NCBI RefSeq assembly: GCF_018812025.1
Contig: NC_063049.1
Span: 34,656,447-34,720,446 of the forward strand
Direction of reading: 5' to 3'
Source: Megalobrama amblycephala
Lineage: Eukaryota; Chordata; Actinopteri; Cypriniformes; Xenocyprididae
Length of the DNA: 64,000 nt
Shown here: piece by piece, positions 24,141-34,694 of the stretch
Layout of the letters: the number at the start of each line of letters is the position of its first letter
How positions within the stretch are numbered: position 1 is the stretch's first letter
Notes under the pieces: generated by a model
What the model was told of the DNA's origin: nothing
Database searches by the model: none
The model's input: the letters and a program-made list of their open reading frames with translations, nothing else
Program-made: the position numbers and the translations under genes

Positions 24141-24453
24141 AGTTTACATTTTATTATTTTAACCTTGTCACATATCCAGACTATCAAACATAAACTGTGA
24201 TAATCTGCCATATATTAATAAATCGTTTAAACTTTTATTAATAACATTAAACCAACAATTAATGTCATGGAAAATTATGTTATAAAATATTTATAGTGTG
24301 GAAAGGATAGAGAGTTTGAAAATTGTGTGTTAAAAGAGTTTATTTTCTAAAACCCCACAAGGTCAAAATTGCCCGTAGTTGAAGAAGCACTCTCATATGT
24401 GTGTGTGTGTGTCTGTTTATCTGCCATGAATCTTTGTGCCTGTGTGAAAACAA

Positions 24454-24656
24454 AACGTCTCGGGTTACAGATGTAACCCTGGTTCCCTGAGTAGGGAACG
24501 AGACGCTGCGTGACAACGCATTGGGAACCTTCTGCGTGATGTCGTCACTGAAGCACTCATGTATCTAACCAATCGCGTAGCGAGACGTCAGAGACGGGTG
24601 ACGTCACGGACCAGGAAACTATAAAGCACACCCGGATGCAGAGCACGCTAGCTTCT
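24454..24656 (-). repeat. DIRS right inverted terminal repeat (3' end)
   Basis: About 150 bases (24505-24656) are the reverse complement of 29684-29815, including tgatgtcgtcactgaagc and ccggatgcagagcacgcta. The outer 58 nt (24454-24511) are specific to this end and pair perfectly with 24706-24763. Confidence 0.9.
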
Positions 24657-24705
24657 GAATAAGTCTGAAGCAAGCACTCGCAAGTGTGCAGGGGTACGGC
24701 AAGAG

Positions 24706-24809
24706 ACGCAGCGTCTCGTTCCCTACTCAGGGAACCAGGGTTACATCTGTAACCCGAGACGTTCCCTTTCGTGGGAACTATCGACGCTGCGTGACAACGC
24801 ATTGGGAAC
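24706..24809 (-). repeat. DIRS internal complementary region
   Basis: 24706-24763 is the exact complement of the outer 58 nt of the right end (24454-24511). 24761-24809 is the exact complement of the outer 49 nt of the left end (29813-29861). The two pieces overlap by gtt, so the region looks like a copy of the joined ends of a circular intermediate, as in the DIRS-1 model, where it guides completion of the termini. Confidence 0.88.
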
Positions 24810-24848
24810 GCAATCCCAACTGAGCCGTAGCTCAAACACTTGTCAAAG

Positions 24849-25934
24849 TTATCTTGACAAAACGGAGGACCCCAGAGTGGAGCCGATATCAAGGTTATAA
24901 TACTTAATAAATGTGTGCTGGTATGACCATCCAGCTGCATCACATATATCACCCATGGAAACTCCTGACATCAAAGCTTTTGATGCCGCCATACCCCTAG
25001 TTGAATGGGCGCGAACATTCAAAGGAGAAGGCTGTCCGGCCGCTTCATACGCAAGTGAGATGGCCTCGACCACCCACTTGCTCATTCTCTGCTTCGATGC
25101 TGGGCCGCCTTTTTTAGGGGACCCATAACAGACAAACAATTGATCTGACTTACGCCACAGGGCAGCTCTGTGGACATAAGCATCCAAAGCCCTTACTGGG
25201 CACAGCAGATTAAATTTTTCCTGATCCGCAGATTCAAATGGAGGAGGATAGAAGGCCTGAAGCACAGTGGGGCCTGGGACATTGGTAGGGACCTTTGGGA
25301 CATAACCCGGTCTAGGATACAGGAAAGCTTTCACCATTCCTGGAGCAAATTCAAGAAAAGAAGGAGCAACAGAAAGTGCTTGTAAGTCTCCTATCCGCTT
25401 CAGAGAAGTGATAGCCAATAAAAGAATCGTTTTAAGAGTGAGGAACCTCTCAGGAACCTCCTCTAGTGGTTCAAAGGGAGCCTCAGCTAACCCCTGTAAG
25501 ACCACGGCCAAGTCCCAGGCCGGAACCCTTGTGCGCACTGGAGGCCTCAACCTCAGTGTGCCACGGAGGAAGCATGTGACGAGGGGGTCTCGACCTACCG
25601 AGATATTCCCCTCAAGAGGAGCATGATATGCTGAAATTGCTGCAATGTAAACCTTCAAGGTTGAGTGAGATAGGACCTCCGAGAATTTTTCCTGGAGGGA
25701 TTTTAGCACACAGCTAATAGAAGAAAGGACAGGGTCCGTATTATTGTTTCTACACCAGGTAGAAAACAAATTCCATTTGTAGGCATACAACTTCCTCGTG
25801 GCGGCAGCATGGGTCCCTGGGACAGGAATCAAGGCTTTTTCCACATGACCCGAGCACGAAGGCATCGCCGCGTGACTTCGATCATGCGAAAAGGATTTCC
25901 CCTCAGGGAAAACCCCTTGGTCCTGTGCCACCAC
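24849..25934 (-). CDS. DIRS tyrosine recombinase, second copy, open
   Basis: Uninterrupted 361-codon frame. Residues 1-44 come from the duplicated RNase H segment read in another frame; the recombinase starts at about residue 45 (ATRKLYAYKWNLF). Catalytic residues can be placed: Arg180 (SLKRIGDL), His310-x-x-Arg313 (AHSTRG), His/Trp region AAGWSYQH (335-340) and the nucleophilic Tyr at 345 or 346 (IKYYNLD). These form the R-H-x-x-R-Y set of tyrosine recombinases, which integrate circular cDNA. The frame being intact suggests a fairly recent element. The fused N-terminus is probably an artefact of rearrangement; the natural start is unknown. Confidence 0.8.
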   Translation of the reverse strand: MVAQDQGVFPEGKSFSHDRSHAAMPSCSGHVEKALIPVPGTHAAATRKLYAYKWNLFSTWCRNNNTDPVLSSISCVLKSLQEKFSEVLSHSTLKVYIAAISAYHAPLEGNISVGRDPLVTCFLRGTLRLRPPVRTRVPAWDLAVVLQGLAEAPFEPLEEVPERFLTLKTILLLAITSLKRIGDLQALSVAPSFLEFAPGMVKAFLYPRPGYVPKVPTNVPGPTVLQAFYPPPFESADQEKFNLLCPVRALDAYVHRAALWRKSDQLFVCYGSPKKGGPASKQRMSKWVVEAISLAYEAAGQPSPLNVRAHSTRGMAASKALMSGVSMGDICDAAGWSYQHTFIKYYNLDIGSTLGSSVLSR

Positions 25935-26030
25935 TGTAAGGGTCTCATGTGCAGAAGGCCAATAGTAATCACGTTGGACGCAGCTGCCATCAGACCCAAC
26001 CGTCTCTGAAACGGTTTTACAGTGAGAGTG
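25809..26030 (-). repeat. Duplicated RNase H segment inside DIRS
   Basis: About 222 nt nearly identical to 27208-27427 (shared blocks include gatcatgcgaaaaggatttc and ttggacgcagctgccatcag). It sits between the two recombinase copies and is fused in frame to the second one. Confidence 0.85.
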
Positions 26031-26439
26031 GTTCGAAGGGAGCCTCAGCTAACCCTTGTAATACCACAGCCAGGTCCCAGGCTGGCCTCAACCTCAGTGT
26101 GCCACGGAGGAAGCGAGTAACGAGGGGGTCTCGACCCACCGAGAAGCCACCCTCAAGAGAAGCATGAAAGGCTGAGATAGCCGCGACATAAACCTTCAAG
26201 GTTGAAGGCGATAGGCCCTCCGAGAATTTTTCTTGGAGAAATCTTAGCACAAAGCTGACAGGAGGGTGGACAGGGTCCATATTATTCTGTCTGCACCAAG
26301 CAGAAAATAAATTCCATTTATAGGAATAAAGCTTCCTCGTGGCGGGAGCTCTGGAGTTAAGGATGGTCTCCACAACCTCAGTTGGAAGACCAGCATCTAT
26401 GAGCCTGGCCCCCTCAGAGGCTAGGCCCATAGCTTCCAC
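26017..26439 (-). pseudogene. DIRS tyrosine recombinase, truncated first copy
   Basis: 140 codons: GLASEGARLIDAGLPTEVVE then SRAPATRKLYSYKWNLFSAW and FLQEKFSEGLSPSTLKVYVA. This is the N-terminal DNA-binding part of the recombinase, ending at PFEPL, where a copy of RNase H sequence begins. All catalytic residues are missing. Confidence 0.82.
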
Positions 26440-26493
26440 AGTTCTGGGCGGGGATGTATTATCGAGCCGCCCGCTTGCGACAGGAGGTCCTGT

Positions 26494-27662
26494 CTAAGGG
26501 GAAGCTCCATTGGGGAGCCATTTAGTAAGGACACTAGGTCCGAGAACCATATTCTGGTTGGCCAGAAGGGGGCTACCAGTATTAGGCTGACCCCTTCCCG
26601 GTATAATTTCTCCAGAACTCCCGGGAGCAAGGCGATCGGGGGAAATGCGTACAGACGTAGCCTCGGCCACGTCTGTACCATAGCATCCAGACCCAGAGGT
26701 GCTGGATGTGTTAGGGAGTACCAGAGTGGTCACTGGGTTGACTCTCCCAAAGCAAATAGGTCGACTTCCGCTCGACCGAAATTTTTCCATAGGAGATCCA
26801 CCACTTCTGGGTGGAGTCTCCACTCCCTGGGCCTCGGCCCCTGCCTCGACAGGGCGTCTGCTCCCTTTATACCCCGGGATGTAAGCTGCCTTCAGAGAGA
26901 GCAGCTTCCCTATGGACCATAGGAGGATCCGACGGGCCAAGTAGTAAAGTTGGCGAGACCGCAGACCCCCCTGATGGTTTATATCTGAGACCACCGCGTG
27001 TTGTCCGTGCGGACCAACACGTGATGGCCTCTCAGGTCTGGGAGAAAGTGTTTTAATGCTAGAAACACCGCCATCATCTCCAGCCGATTTATGTGCCAGG
27101 AGAGTTGATGGACCTCCCATAGAGCCTGAGCTGAGCGACCACTCGTGATCGCCCCCCAGCCCGTGAGGGAAGCATCTGTCGTAAGCATTACACGACGACC
27201 AGAAGTCCCCAGCACGGGTCCCTGGGACAGGAACCAGGGATCTTTCCACATGGCCAGAGCACGAAGGCATTGCCGAGCAACTTTGATCATGCGAAAAGGA
27301 TTTCCCCTCGGAGAAAATCCCCTGGTCCTGAGCCACCACTGTAAGAGTCTCATGTGCAGAAGGCCAAAAGGTATGACGTTGGACGCAGCTGCCATCAGAC
27401 CCAACAGTTTCTGGAACTGTTTTACAGTGAGTGACTGGCCTAACTTCACCCCTTTCACGGCTGCGAGAATGGAACTCACACGAGCAGGAGACAAATGTGC
27501 CTGCATCGCGGTGGAGTCCCAAACTACACCTAGATAAGTGGTAGTCTGAGCCGGAACTAGCACACTCTTTTTGGCATTGAGCCTCAGCCCAAGCCTCTTC
27601 ATATGGGACAGAACAGCAACTCGATGCTGAACTGCTAGTTGCTCTGATTGAGCTAGAATCAC
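26494..27662 (-). pseudogene. DIRS RT thumb and RNase H, decayed
   Basis: In frame from 27662, ILAQSEQLAVQHRVAVLSHM leads to RLGLRLNAKKSVLVPAQTTT and YLGVVWDS, then VMLTTDASLTGWGA and HINRLEMMAVFLALKHFLPD and VRTDNT. The DAS, E and D motifs are those of an RNase H. Stops follow near 26980. Further downstream, a tail in shifted frames (ending ELPLRQDLLSQAGG) links to the recombinase. Confidence 0.82.
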
Positions 27663-28511
27663 TTTCTATGTAATTCAGTACGCGGATGCCCTGGAGTCTC
27701 AGTGGAGCCAGCACTGCATCCACGCACTTCGTGAATGTGCGGGGTGATAATAACAGGCCGAAAGGAAGAACCCTGTATTGGTAAGCTTTGCCCCCGAAAG
27801 CAAACCTGAGGAACTTCCTGTGAGAAGGATGGATAGACACCTGAAAGTACACCTCTCTCAGGTCTATCGCCACAAACCAGTCCTCGGACCTGATCTGTGG
27901 GATAATCTGTTTAAGTGTAAGCATCTTGAATTTGAGCTTTCATATTGAGCGATTTAACACATGTAAATCTATGATAGGACACATCCTTCTTTGGAACAAT
28001 GAAGTAGCGGCTGTAGAAGCCTGACAGCTTGCTGGGAGGAGGAACCCTTTCTATAGCTCCTTTTCGCAAGAGTGTCATAACCTCTTGTTCCATAACCAGA
28101 GACTGCTCGGGGGTCACCACTATGGGAAAAACCCCATTGAATCTGGGCGGGAAAGACAACATTGAATCTGGGCGGGCGAGGCCCTGTAACCCTTTTCTAT
28201 GATGAGCAGCACCCATTTTGATATATTCGGTAGAAGTTTCCATTCTGCCATAAAATCTACTAAGGGAACCAGTCTCTCGAGACTGGCCTCTGGTGTTTTT
28301 GAGCACTTGAGTCGACGTTCTGGAGCGGCGCACCGGCAGAAAACAGACGAATCAAGTCATGACCGGCTCTCCTCGGAGGGTTGGTGGAGACCGCTGCGCC
28401 CTGACGCACACTGGGTGGCAGAGTTAGCATAACGGCCTCCTGAGGGCACCAAAGGGGGACGGGTGTCAGATATTCTAACACAGGACCCCCTCCGGAGGGG
28501 GCTGCCCTCAT
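27662..28511 (-). pseudogene. DIRS gag remnant and reverse transcriptase, broken
   Basis: Minus-strand RT remains in several frames: KGAIERVPPPSKLSGFYSRY then FIVPKKD, next QIIPQIRSEDWFVAIDLREV then YFQVSIHPSHRKFLRFAFGG and YRVLPFGLLLSPRTF. These are the palm-domain blocks of a DIRS/Gypsy-type reverse transcriptase. The catalytic YIDD block is lost: after VLNYI a short deletion shifts the frame. Another frameshift lies near 27920. A possible gag remnant (28260-28511) precedes it. Not functional. Confidence 0.85.
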
Positions 28512-28865
28512 GAAGCCTTCTTGGTGATAATAACAGTCCGCAGATCTGTCTTACTTCACAAAGACTTCAGCTGTGTCACCTGTCCCGGTCCCCAAGCTTT
28601 CTGCGGGGGAGCAAGGGTGGTGACACCCTTTTCCTTTAAATTCCTCAGAATTTAATGTATTCAATATTTCATTTAATCCTTAAATTAAATGCAGCCCAAA
28701 ACAGTCAAAAATGACAGGCTGAATATATTAGAATACAAAGAGAATTATAGCTCGTAATAGTTTGCAAGGTATTATAGGGAAAGAGAGAAAGGGAAACTCC
28801 CGTCTGCTCAGTTCCCTCCAGATATATATAAACACATTATATACAATATATACTACGTGCACGCA

Positions 28866-29026
28866 ATCTATGCGCAGCCTTGGCAAACACAAGATCCGAG
28901 CGAGCCGTATATTTTTTGTTGCACACTTAATCTACGCGCTGCCTCGGCAAACGCGAGATTCGAGCTATATATTCCTTATTGCAGGCTTAATCCACGCGCT
29001 GCCTCGGCAAACGCGAGATCTAAGCC
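28866..29026. repeat. Tandem repeat in DIRS leader, about 60 bp x 2.7
   Basis: Units start at 28866, 28930 and 28990 and share cgcgctgcctcggcaaacg (with changes in the first unit). They lie between the left terminal repeat and the RT region. Confidence 0.8.
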
Positions 29027-29683
29027 TCGTGTTAGACTTTTATTCCCTCGAGAATAAAGCCAACAGGAGTGGAGATAAAAACTCCCGCTAGTGCATTTCT
29101 TTCTTTACACTCCGGGACATTTTTATGAATGAACCGTCAGCTGCTTTGTTTTCGAACTGACGTGCATGCTCCACTCCCTAACACGATGTGTGTGAGGTGG
29201 CGAGTCCTCAGATCGATATCACAATATCCACCTCCTCAGAGCTGGGCATGTGAAATACCAGTGCCTCAACCCAGGGAAGAAACCGCAGAGCGTGCTTCCA
29301 CCTGGAAGACGGCACTGAATCTGGCAGGTAAGGGCAGAGAAAGGGCAGCGCCCGTCTCTAACCCCTCTCTAACCCCTCTGTCAGATCCATTTGTGAACCC
29401 CACGAATGGCTTCTTTTTCGCGATCCGCGGGGAACACTGGAACACAGTATTCTGAGAGCGAGTTTCTTTTTTATAGTGCACACAGACGGCTCCCTCGAGA
29501 GCTGCCCGGGCTTACTCAACTCCCATTTCTCGCCATAATACGTGTCTTTTTTATAAATATATATATATGGATTGGTGTGAGATACTCTTGTCCTCAGACA
29601 AAGATATCGTGACTTGTTTATATGAAATAAGACAAACAACACCAAATAAGACACACGATAACATAGAGTGCTTGCTGAAGACA

Positions 29684-29861
29684 CAGAAGCTAGCGTGCTC
29701 TGCATCCGGGTGTGCTTTATAGTTTCCTGGTCCGTGACGTCACCCGTCTCTGACGTCTCGCTACGCGATTGGTTAGATACATGAGTGCTTCAGTGACGAC
29801 ATCACGCAGAAGGTTCCCAATGCGTTGTCACGCAGCGTCGATAGTTCCCACGAAAGGGAAC
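29684..29861 (-). repeat. DIRS left inverted terminal repeat (5' end)
   Basis: 178 nt. Shares about 150 nt in inverted orientation with the right repeat; its outer part (cgatagttcccacgaaag) is specific to this end and pairs with 24761-24809. Confidence 0.88.
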
Positions 29862-29961
29862 CAAGGCTTTACTCAGTTCTTCACTCTGTCATGGTGCTCA
29901 CACACTGCTTTATTTGAAGTAAACTTCATATGAGGTAGGAGATGTGGTCACCGGGATAAGA

Positions 29962-30230
29962 CATGTTCCTGGATCAACATATTTTGTTGATCATGGAACA
30001 ATATTCTTGCTTGAAAATGTAGTCCTAACCCTATCCTTAGCCCTAAGCCTAACCCTACCCATAACATCTCCCTAAAATCAGAGGGAAATGATAGGTGAAT
30101 AACACTGACATAGAAGCACTTGACCCTGGTTGTAAGCCTAAACTTGACATAAACTAAACTTGTCCCTTAAATCTGATTGGTTGACTGGAATTTTGTTCCG
30201 GGATTAACAAAGATGTTGATCCAGGAACAT
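29962..30230. mobile_element. MITE-like element, ends atgttcctggatcaac (copy 1)
   Basis: 269 bp with inverted ends: atgttcctggatcaacat and gttgatccaggaacat. The inside has taaccctatcctta and ctaaccctacccataa. A second copy lies at 52508-52759. Confidence 0.75.
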
Positions 30231-30680
30231 GTTGTACTTGGTGAAATCACATTCACCTGGGAGACGTACCCAGCTCATCTAGCTCACCCAAACACAGTTA
30301 TTTGTTTTCCAGCTCAACCAAGCTTATGTTTCATCATTGCAACCTGCTCTCCAAAGCCAGGTGACGTGCTGCGGTGCTGTTTTGTTATTGTTTGTCTAGA
30401 GGATGGAGACATAAATCTTTGTGAAATCCCTGGAGAACGGAACTAGCTATTGTTCAACCTTTGGAAGACGCATCTTCTACAAGCGAACATTAATAAACAC
30501 TGGCGCGAAGTGTATGCAAAAAATCCAACAACATAGCTTGAGCACACCTGTGATACTTGAGATTTGTAGATTCATATAGTAATACTCCTGTACAAATATA
30601 GTGTTTTGGAGTTATATATACATATCTATATAACATATAAATATTACATATCTGTGGGAGTGTGGCATTTAACAACTTAC

Positions 30681-30813
30681 CCTTCATGCAGGTTGCAGGA
30701 TTCAACACAGGTGCGTCCCCTGCTAAAGAACTGACAGGACAGGCACTGGTTGGGCCCCGGGCCCCAGCAGCCAGCATCAGAGCACAGCGGGTCACATATC
30801 ATACGATCCAAAA
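30681..30813 (-). CDS. erbb4: erbb4 exon 13 (domain IV)
   Basis: 133-nt exon encoding [20 protein letters not shown] then [20 protein letters not shown] and LHEG. Dense Cys pairs and the CWGPGP motif mark the second furin-like region, domain IV, which folds against the dimerisation arm in the tethered receptor. The acceptor is tcttttgcag|TTTTGG and the donor is GAAGG|gtaagt. Across the junction with exon 12 the split codon reads ATT (Ile). Confidence 0.95.
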
Positions 30814-33707
30814 CTGCAAAAGATATGTTTATCATTAATACAAGAGCATTTATGCCAGTAAATAACAAACTTCCCCATAGTTTCCTATCATCCCTCAACT
30901 GTCCCACCACTGAAAGTCTTATTTAAATAAATTATATATATATTATTCATTTATAATCCAGCACACGTTTTCAACATTAATACTAATACAAAACCGTTTT
31001 TGAGCACCAAATAAGCATATTAGAAAGATTTCTGAAGGATCACGTGCCACTAAAGACAGGAATAATGACTTCTGAAAATTCAGCTTTGCCATTAAAGGAA
31101 TAAATGACATTTTAAAATATATTAAAATAATAATAATAAAAAAGTTGTATTACTAATTGTAATACTATATTTAATTGCAATACTAATACAGTATTACTGT
31201 TTTGATCAAATAAATGCAGCATTGATGAGTATAAGAGACTTCTTTCAAAAACAATAAAAATATGACCGCTTTCAAACTTCTGAATGGCAGTATGTAATTT
31301 AAGTAATTTTAATATATACTTTTAAAATATTTATTTAATATTTATTTTTATATGTATGGCAATAGATGATAATACGGATATATTTTTAGAATAAAAATGC
31401 TGAATTTTATATTTGCTTAAATTATGCTGTTAATTGTGCAAGTGACCGCTCTAATTGACTTTTTTAAAATGTCACTTGTTCCAAGGCGTCACAATGAAAA
31501 ATTAATTTCTGTCCATAGCTGCATTTCAATCTATTGCACATTTGTCTCAGAATGATGCTGTCAGTCCACCCCAGGGAAACGTCCAGTCGATAGAGGGAAA
31601 AGATGCTTTGTCAAACCATGATTGAACACAATGTACACGCCATCTGTGAAAAGTGTTACTTGTCCGTTCATGGATGTATTAAGCCTGTAAGAAGCTGGCT
31701 GTATATGAACTGCTGGCATTTCAATTTGAAATGAGGACAGAATGGTCCTGGCGCCCACCCACTGAGGCACTGGATTTTGCAGCAGCTGGGAGAGTGTTTT
31801 AAAATACTGCTGACACCACTTCAGCAAGTCTCACAGACGTCCTCTTCAACAGACAAACTTCTGAAACTAATAATGAGAATTTCATCATCAAAGAGTGCAC
31901 AGCAGGGTCAAACGTTTTGAAACCGCAGTTAAAATATGGATGTAAACTAAATGTGGGTTACATGTGAGCAAACTTGTGACAATGAGAAGAGAAAGTCATG
32001 TTCTTCCTTTCATTGAACACCTTTGGAACGCCTCAAATCATGAAACGGAAGTTGCGATTGTCTTTTCTTCCATATTGTTATGTATATCCGAGTGGAACGG
32101 CTTTTTGAAGGAGAAAAGATGTAGAGTAGGACTTGATTTTGTCCATGGGGAATTTATTGGATCGTTTGAATCGTTATGGTTTGCTATTGCTGTGATCTCA
32201 TGTGAGTGACAGGTTGTCACACGTCATCAAAGAAGAGAAAAGATGTCTTAGCAAGAGTGAGGGGAAGTCATTTTGATTAAAGAACACTGAAAGATTCCAT
32301 AAAAATATCATCCATTTTGATATTGTGGTGAATTCAAAGAAAAGAAATTTTGACATTCATGTATATTTTTAAATTCAACTTTACACTCAAATTGTTATGC
32401 TGCTAATATATAGTAATATGTAAGAAAAAACAATGTAGTGTGTTACTTTGAGGACTTCTCTAAACAGGGATTTCATTTACAGTAAGCACTGCTGAACACC
32501 AGGGAGGAGATATTTTTTACGTGATTACATTTATTTGCAAAAATCGATGAATAAATGAGCATTAACATTTAAAAGTACTCCAGAGAGAACTATACAAAAA
32601 CCTAGCCTTTCTCAGGGAACAACATGTTCTAGTTCAAGGAACAACTTGGTGCTTAACGCAGGTATCCAACAGCATAAGGAGCGGCAGATAGAAGTTGGAA
32701 GCCCTTTCAGCTGTACATTTGAGGCAGATGGATCAAAAAGATGCCAACTTCAAAGTTTTAACCTGGTTGAAAACACACAATTCGGGTTGTATTGACGTCA
32801 AAAGCAATGCTGGTTGGTTTCCAGGGAGATAGGTAAGAGCCGGGGGGATCGCTAAGCCCAACAAAAGGCTACGGTTGCCACGAGACATTAATGATTGCTG
32901 TTGCATCACAACATCCTGCACATTGGAAAAGAAGGGGGAAAACAGCTTTTTAGATAGTCATAAACATCACTCAGCAGATAGAAAAGAGAGAGTTCTTAAA
33001 GACAGAGGTGAAGATAAATTCCCTGTGGTGATTATAGCTTCTCCCAGAAGAAAAAAAAATAATCTGAAATGTCAGAAATTGTTGCAGGGTCTCCCTGCAA
33101 TTAATTCTCTGTGATCGTCTATGGAGCGACTTAACATTTGCAGAGAATGGGTAATTAGATTGGCGGTCCATGCACAAACCTGAGGCATTTGGGGTCTTTT
33201 TTCAGGTTTACAGTAACCTCGTTCCACACATCTTCAAGTCTTCTATAAAATAAAAAAATAAACCTCAAAGAAGTCTTTATTCTGGATCTTGGGGTGATTT
33301 TGAAAGGTAAAAAGGGAGCACATAGTAGGGGGCTTGCATCAGTACTCGTATTTCACTGCAGAGTGAGACTCTGATCGCCTGACATCTCCTGACCCCCTCC
33401 ATCTGCGGAGGAACCCGGGGCTCTCATGACCCCCGCTAGGCGCAGTGAGGTGCGCTGACCCAGCCACAACGACAGGTATGAGGGAGCCGCACCAGCACCT
33501 TCCAAAGTGACCGAATTTAAGTCAGCGAGCTCTCCGTGAGGCGTCGTGATCTCTGGCTGTGGTTCCGGTGAACCAGGACAAACAGCAGCTGGGAGACTGA
33601 GAACCATCCTAGCCTCAAGACTTCTCCTCACAGGTTAGATGCTGCAGATATGACTAATTTATCTTAAAAACGAATGGAATAATAGTAAAACAGAGCGATG
33701 GACTCAC
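30814..33707 (-). other. erbb4 intron 12
   Basis: Intron with one copy of the recurring MITE-like family at about 30955-31295. A GC-richer open stretch at 33353-33631 has no recognisable domain and no paired splice signals, so it is not called a gene. Confidence 0.7.
30955..31295 (-). mobile_element. Family A copy, reverse
   Basis: Runs from ttttcaacattaatac through tttctgaaggatcacgtg to ataaatgcagcattgatgag, ending gctttcaaacttctgaatgg. Near full length. Confidence 0.65.
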
Positions 33708-33907
33708 TGCACTCCTTAGGGTTGCGGTTGTTGCGGATCAGGGCTTTCTGAGTGTTGGTGCGGAAGAGTCGTGTCCAGTTGACGGTGTTGTAGTAGCAAA
33801 GTTGGCTGTTGTTGGTGACATACACGTTTCCAGCACTGATCTCGTTAAGAGACTGCAGCTGCAGTGATGAAATCCACTGTTGCTTCAGCACCAGAAGAGA
33901 GATGCCA
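33708..33907 (-). CDS. erbb4: erbb4 exon 12 (end of domain III, start of IV)
   Basis: 200-nt exon, the longest in the window. It encodes [20 protein letters not shown], then [20 protein letters not shown], then [11 protein letters not shown] and RNNRNPKEC. It covers the last turns of the domain III beta-helix and the entry to cysteine-rich domain IV. The acceptor is cttgttag|TGGCATC and the donor is TGCA|gtgagt. N-N-S and N-W-T are potential N-glycosylation sites. Length is that of the family exon. Confidence 0.95.
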
Positions 33908-33994
33908 CTAACAAGAGAAAACACAAGGGGGACAAAAGGTTACTGTTAACACTTTAAAGAGGGGTTAATTCAGCTACAAAAATAAATGATATAT

Positions 33995-34020
33995 ATCCAT
34001 CCATCCATCCATCCATCCAT
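33995..34020. repeat. (ATCC)n microsatellite
   Basis: About 6 units of atcc. Confidence 0.9.
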
Positions 34021-34339
34021 GAGGTGTAGCCATCATTTCAGAAGGGGGACAGAAATATTGGGTGTAACACCACTTTTTATCTGCCCTTTCTCTAATTGAT
34101 AGTTTTTTTTATCTCATCTTTTCTTTTTATAAGAAATCAAATACACTGCTGAACAATAACCAATATCTATTATTTTCTCCCTATATTGTATGACAATTTT
34201 ATGATTGGTTTTCTGTACTACAAACACTTGTGCATTAAGTCCTCATGGATTTTATACAATGTTTAAAAAAAATAAAATAAAATAAAATAGAGCACCTATC
34301 ACAAGATTGTAAACATTACAATTGTAATTGTACAATAGA

Positions 34340-34690
34340 AATATGTCTCTTCTGCTCACCAAGGCTGGATTTATTTAATCAATAAAAACAGTAATCAATG
34401 CAGTAAAAACAATTTTGTGAAATAGTATTAATTTAAATTATTAAATATAACTTAAAATAACTGTTTTCTATGTGAATATATTGTAAAATGTAATTTATTC
34501 TGTGAATTTTCAGCATCATTACTCCAGTCTTCAGTGTCACATGATCCTTCAGAAATCATTCTAAAATGCTAATTTACTGCTCAAGAAACATTTCTGTTTA
34601 ATATGTTGAAATGTTGAAAAACAGTTGTGCTGCTTCATATTTTTGTGGAAACCATGATACCATTCAAACATTTGTGGTAAGATAAAAAAA
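34340..34690 (+). mobile_element. Family A copy
   Basis: Contains gctcaccaaggctggattta, ttactccagtcttcagtgtc and acatgatccttcagaaatc in the usual order. Confidence 0.65.
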
Positions 34691-34694
34691 GAGG

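Larger units (their letters stand above)
24454..29861 (-). mobile_element. DIRS-type tyrosine-recombinase retrotransposon
   Basis: 5.4 kb element, in the same orientation as erbb4. In coding order (right to left) it has a left inverted terminal repeat, a leader with tandem repeats, reverse transcriptase, RNase H, tyrosine recombinase and a right inverted terminal repeat with an internal complementary region. That order, the tyrosine recombinase in place of an integrase, and inverted rather than direct terminal repeats define DIRS elements. The RT is broken by frameshifts and by loss of its catalytic motif, and the RNase H/recombinase part has a rearranged duplication. The ends share the trinucleotide AAC (GTT on the coding strand), consistent with recombinase-mediated insertion without a longer target duplication. 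Confidence 0.9.
16933..30680 (-). other. erbb4 intron 13
   Basis: The longest complete intron (13.7 kb). It contains the (CA)38 microsatellite, several MITEs (17985-18446, 19291-20277, 21003-22030, 23238-23577, 29962-30230), the DIRS retrotransposon (24454-29861) and an exon-like 72-nt stretch at 22424-22495. Confidence 0.8.

Noticed and set aside
26494..27924. A single 476-codon protein on the minus strand
   Set aside because: After the first 100 residues of RT palm it continues in the wrong frame across RNase H sequence; the true frame is the one with ILAQSEQ and TTDASLTGWGA.
31561..31827. 88-codon open frame in intron 12
   Set aside because: No domain, and no splice signals fitting the erbb4 phases.
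33353..33631. GC-richer 92-codon open frame in intron 12
   Set aside because: No family match that I can recognise and no paired splice sites with suitable phase; it may simply be a less AT-rich intron patch.
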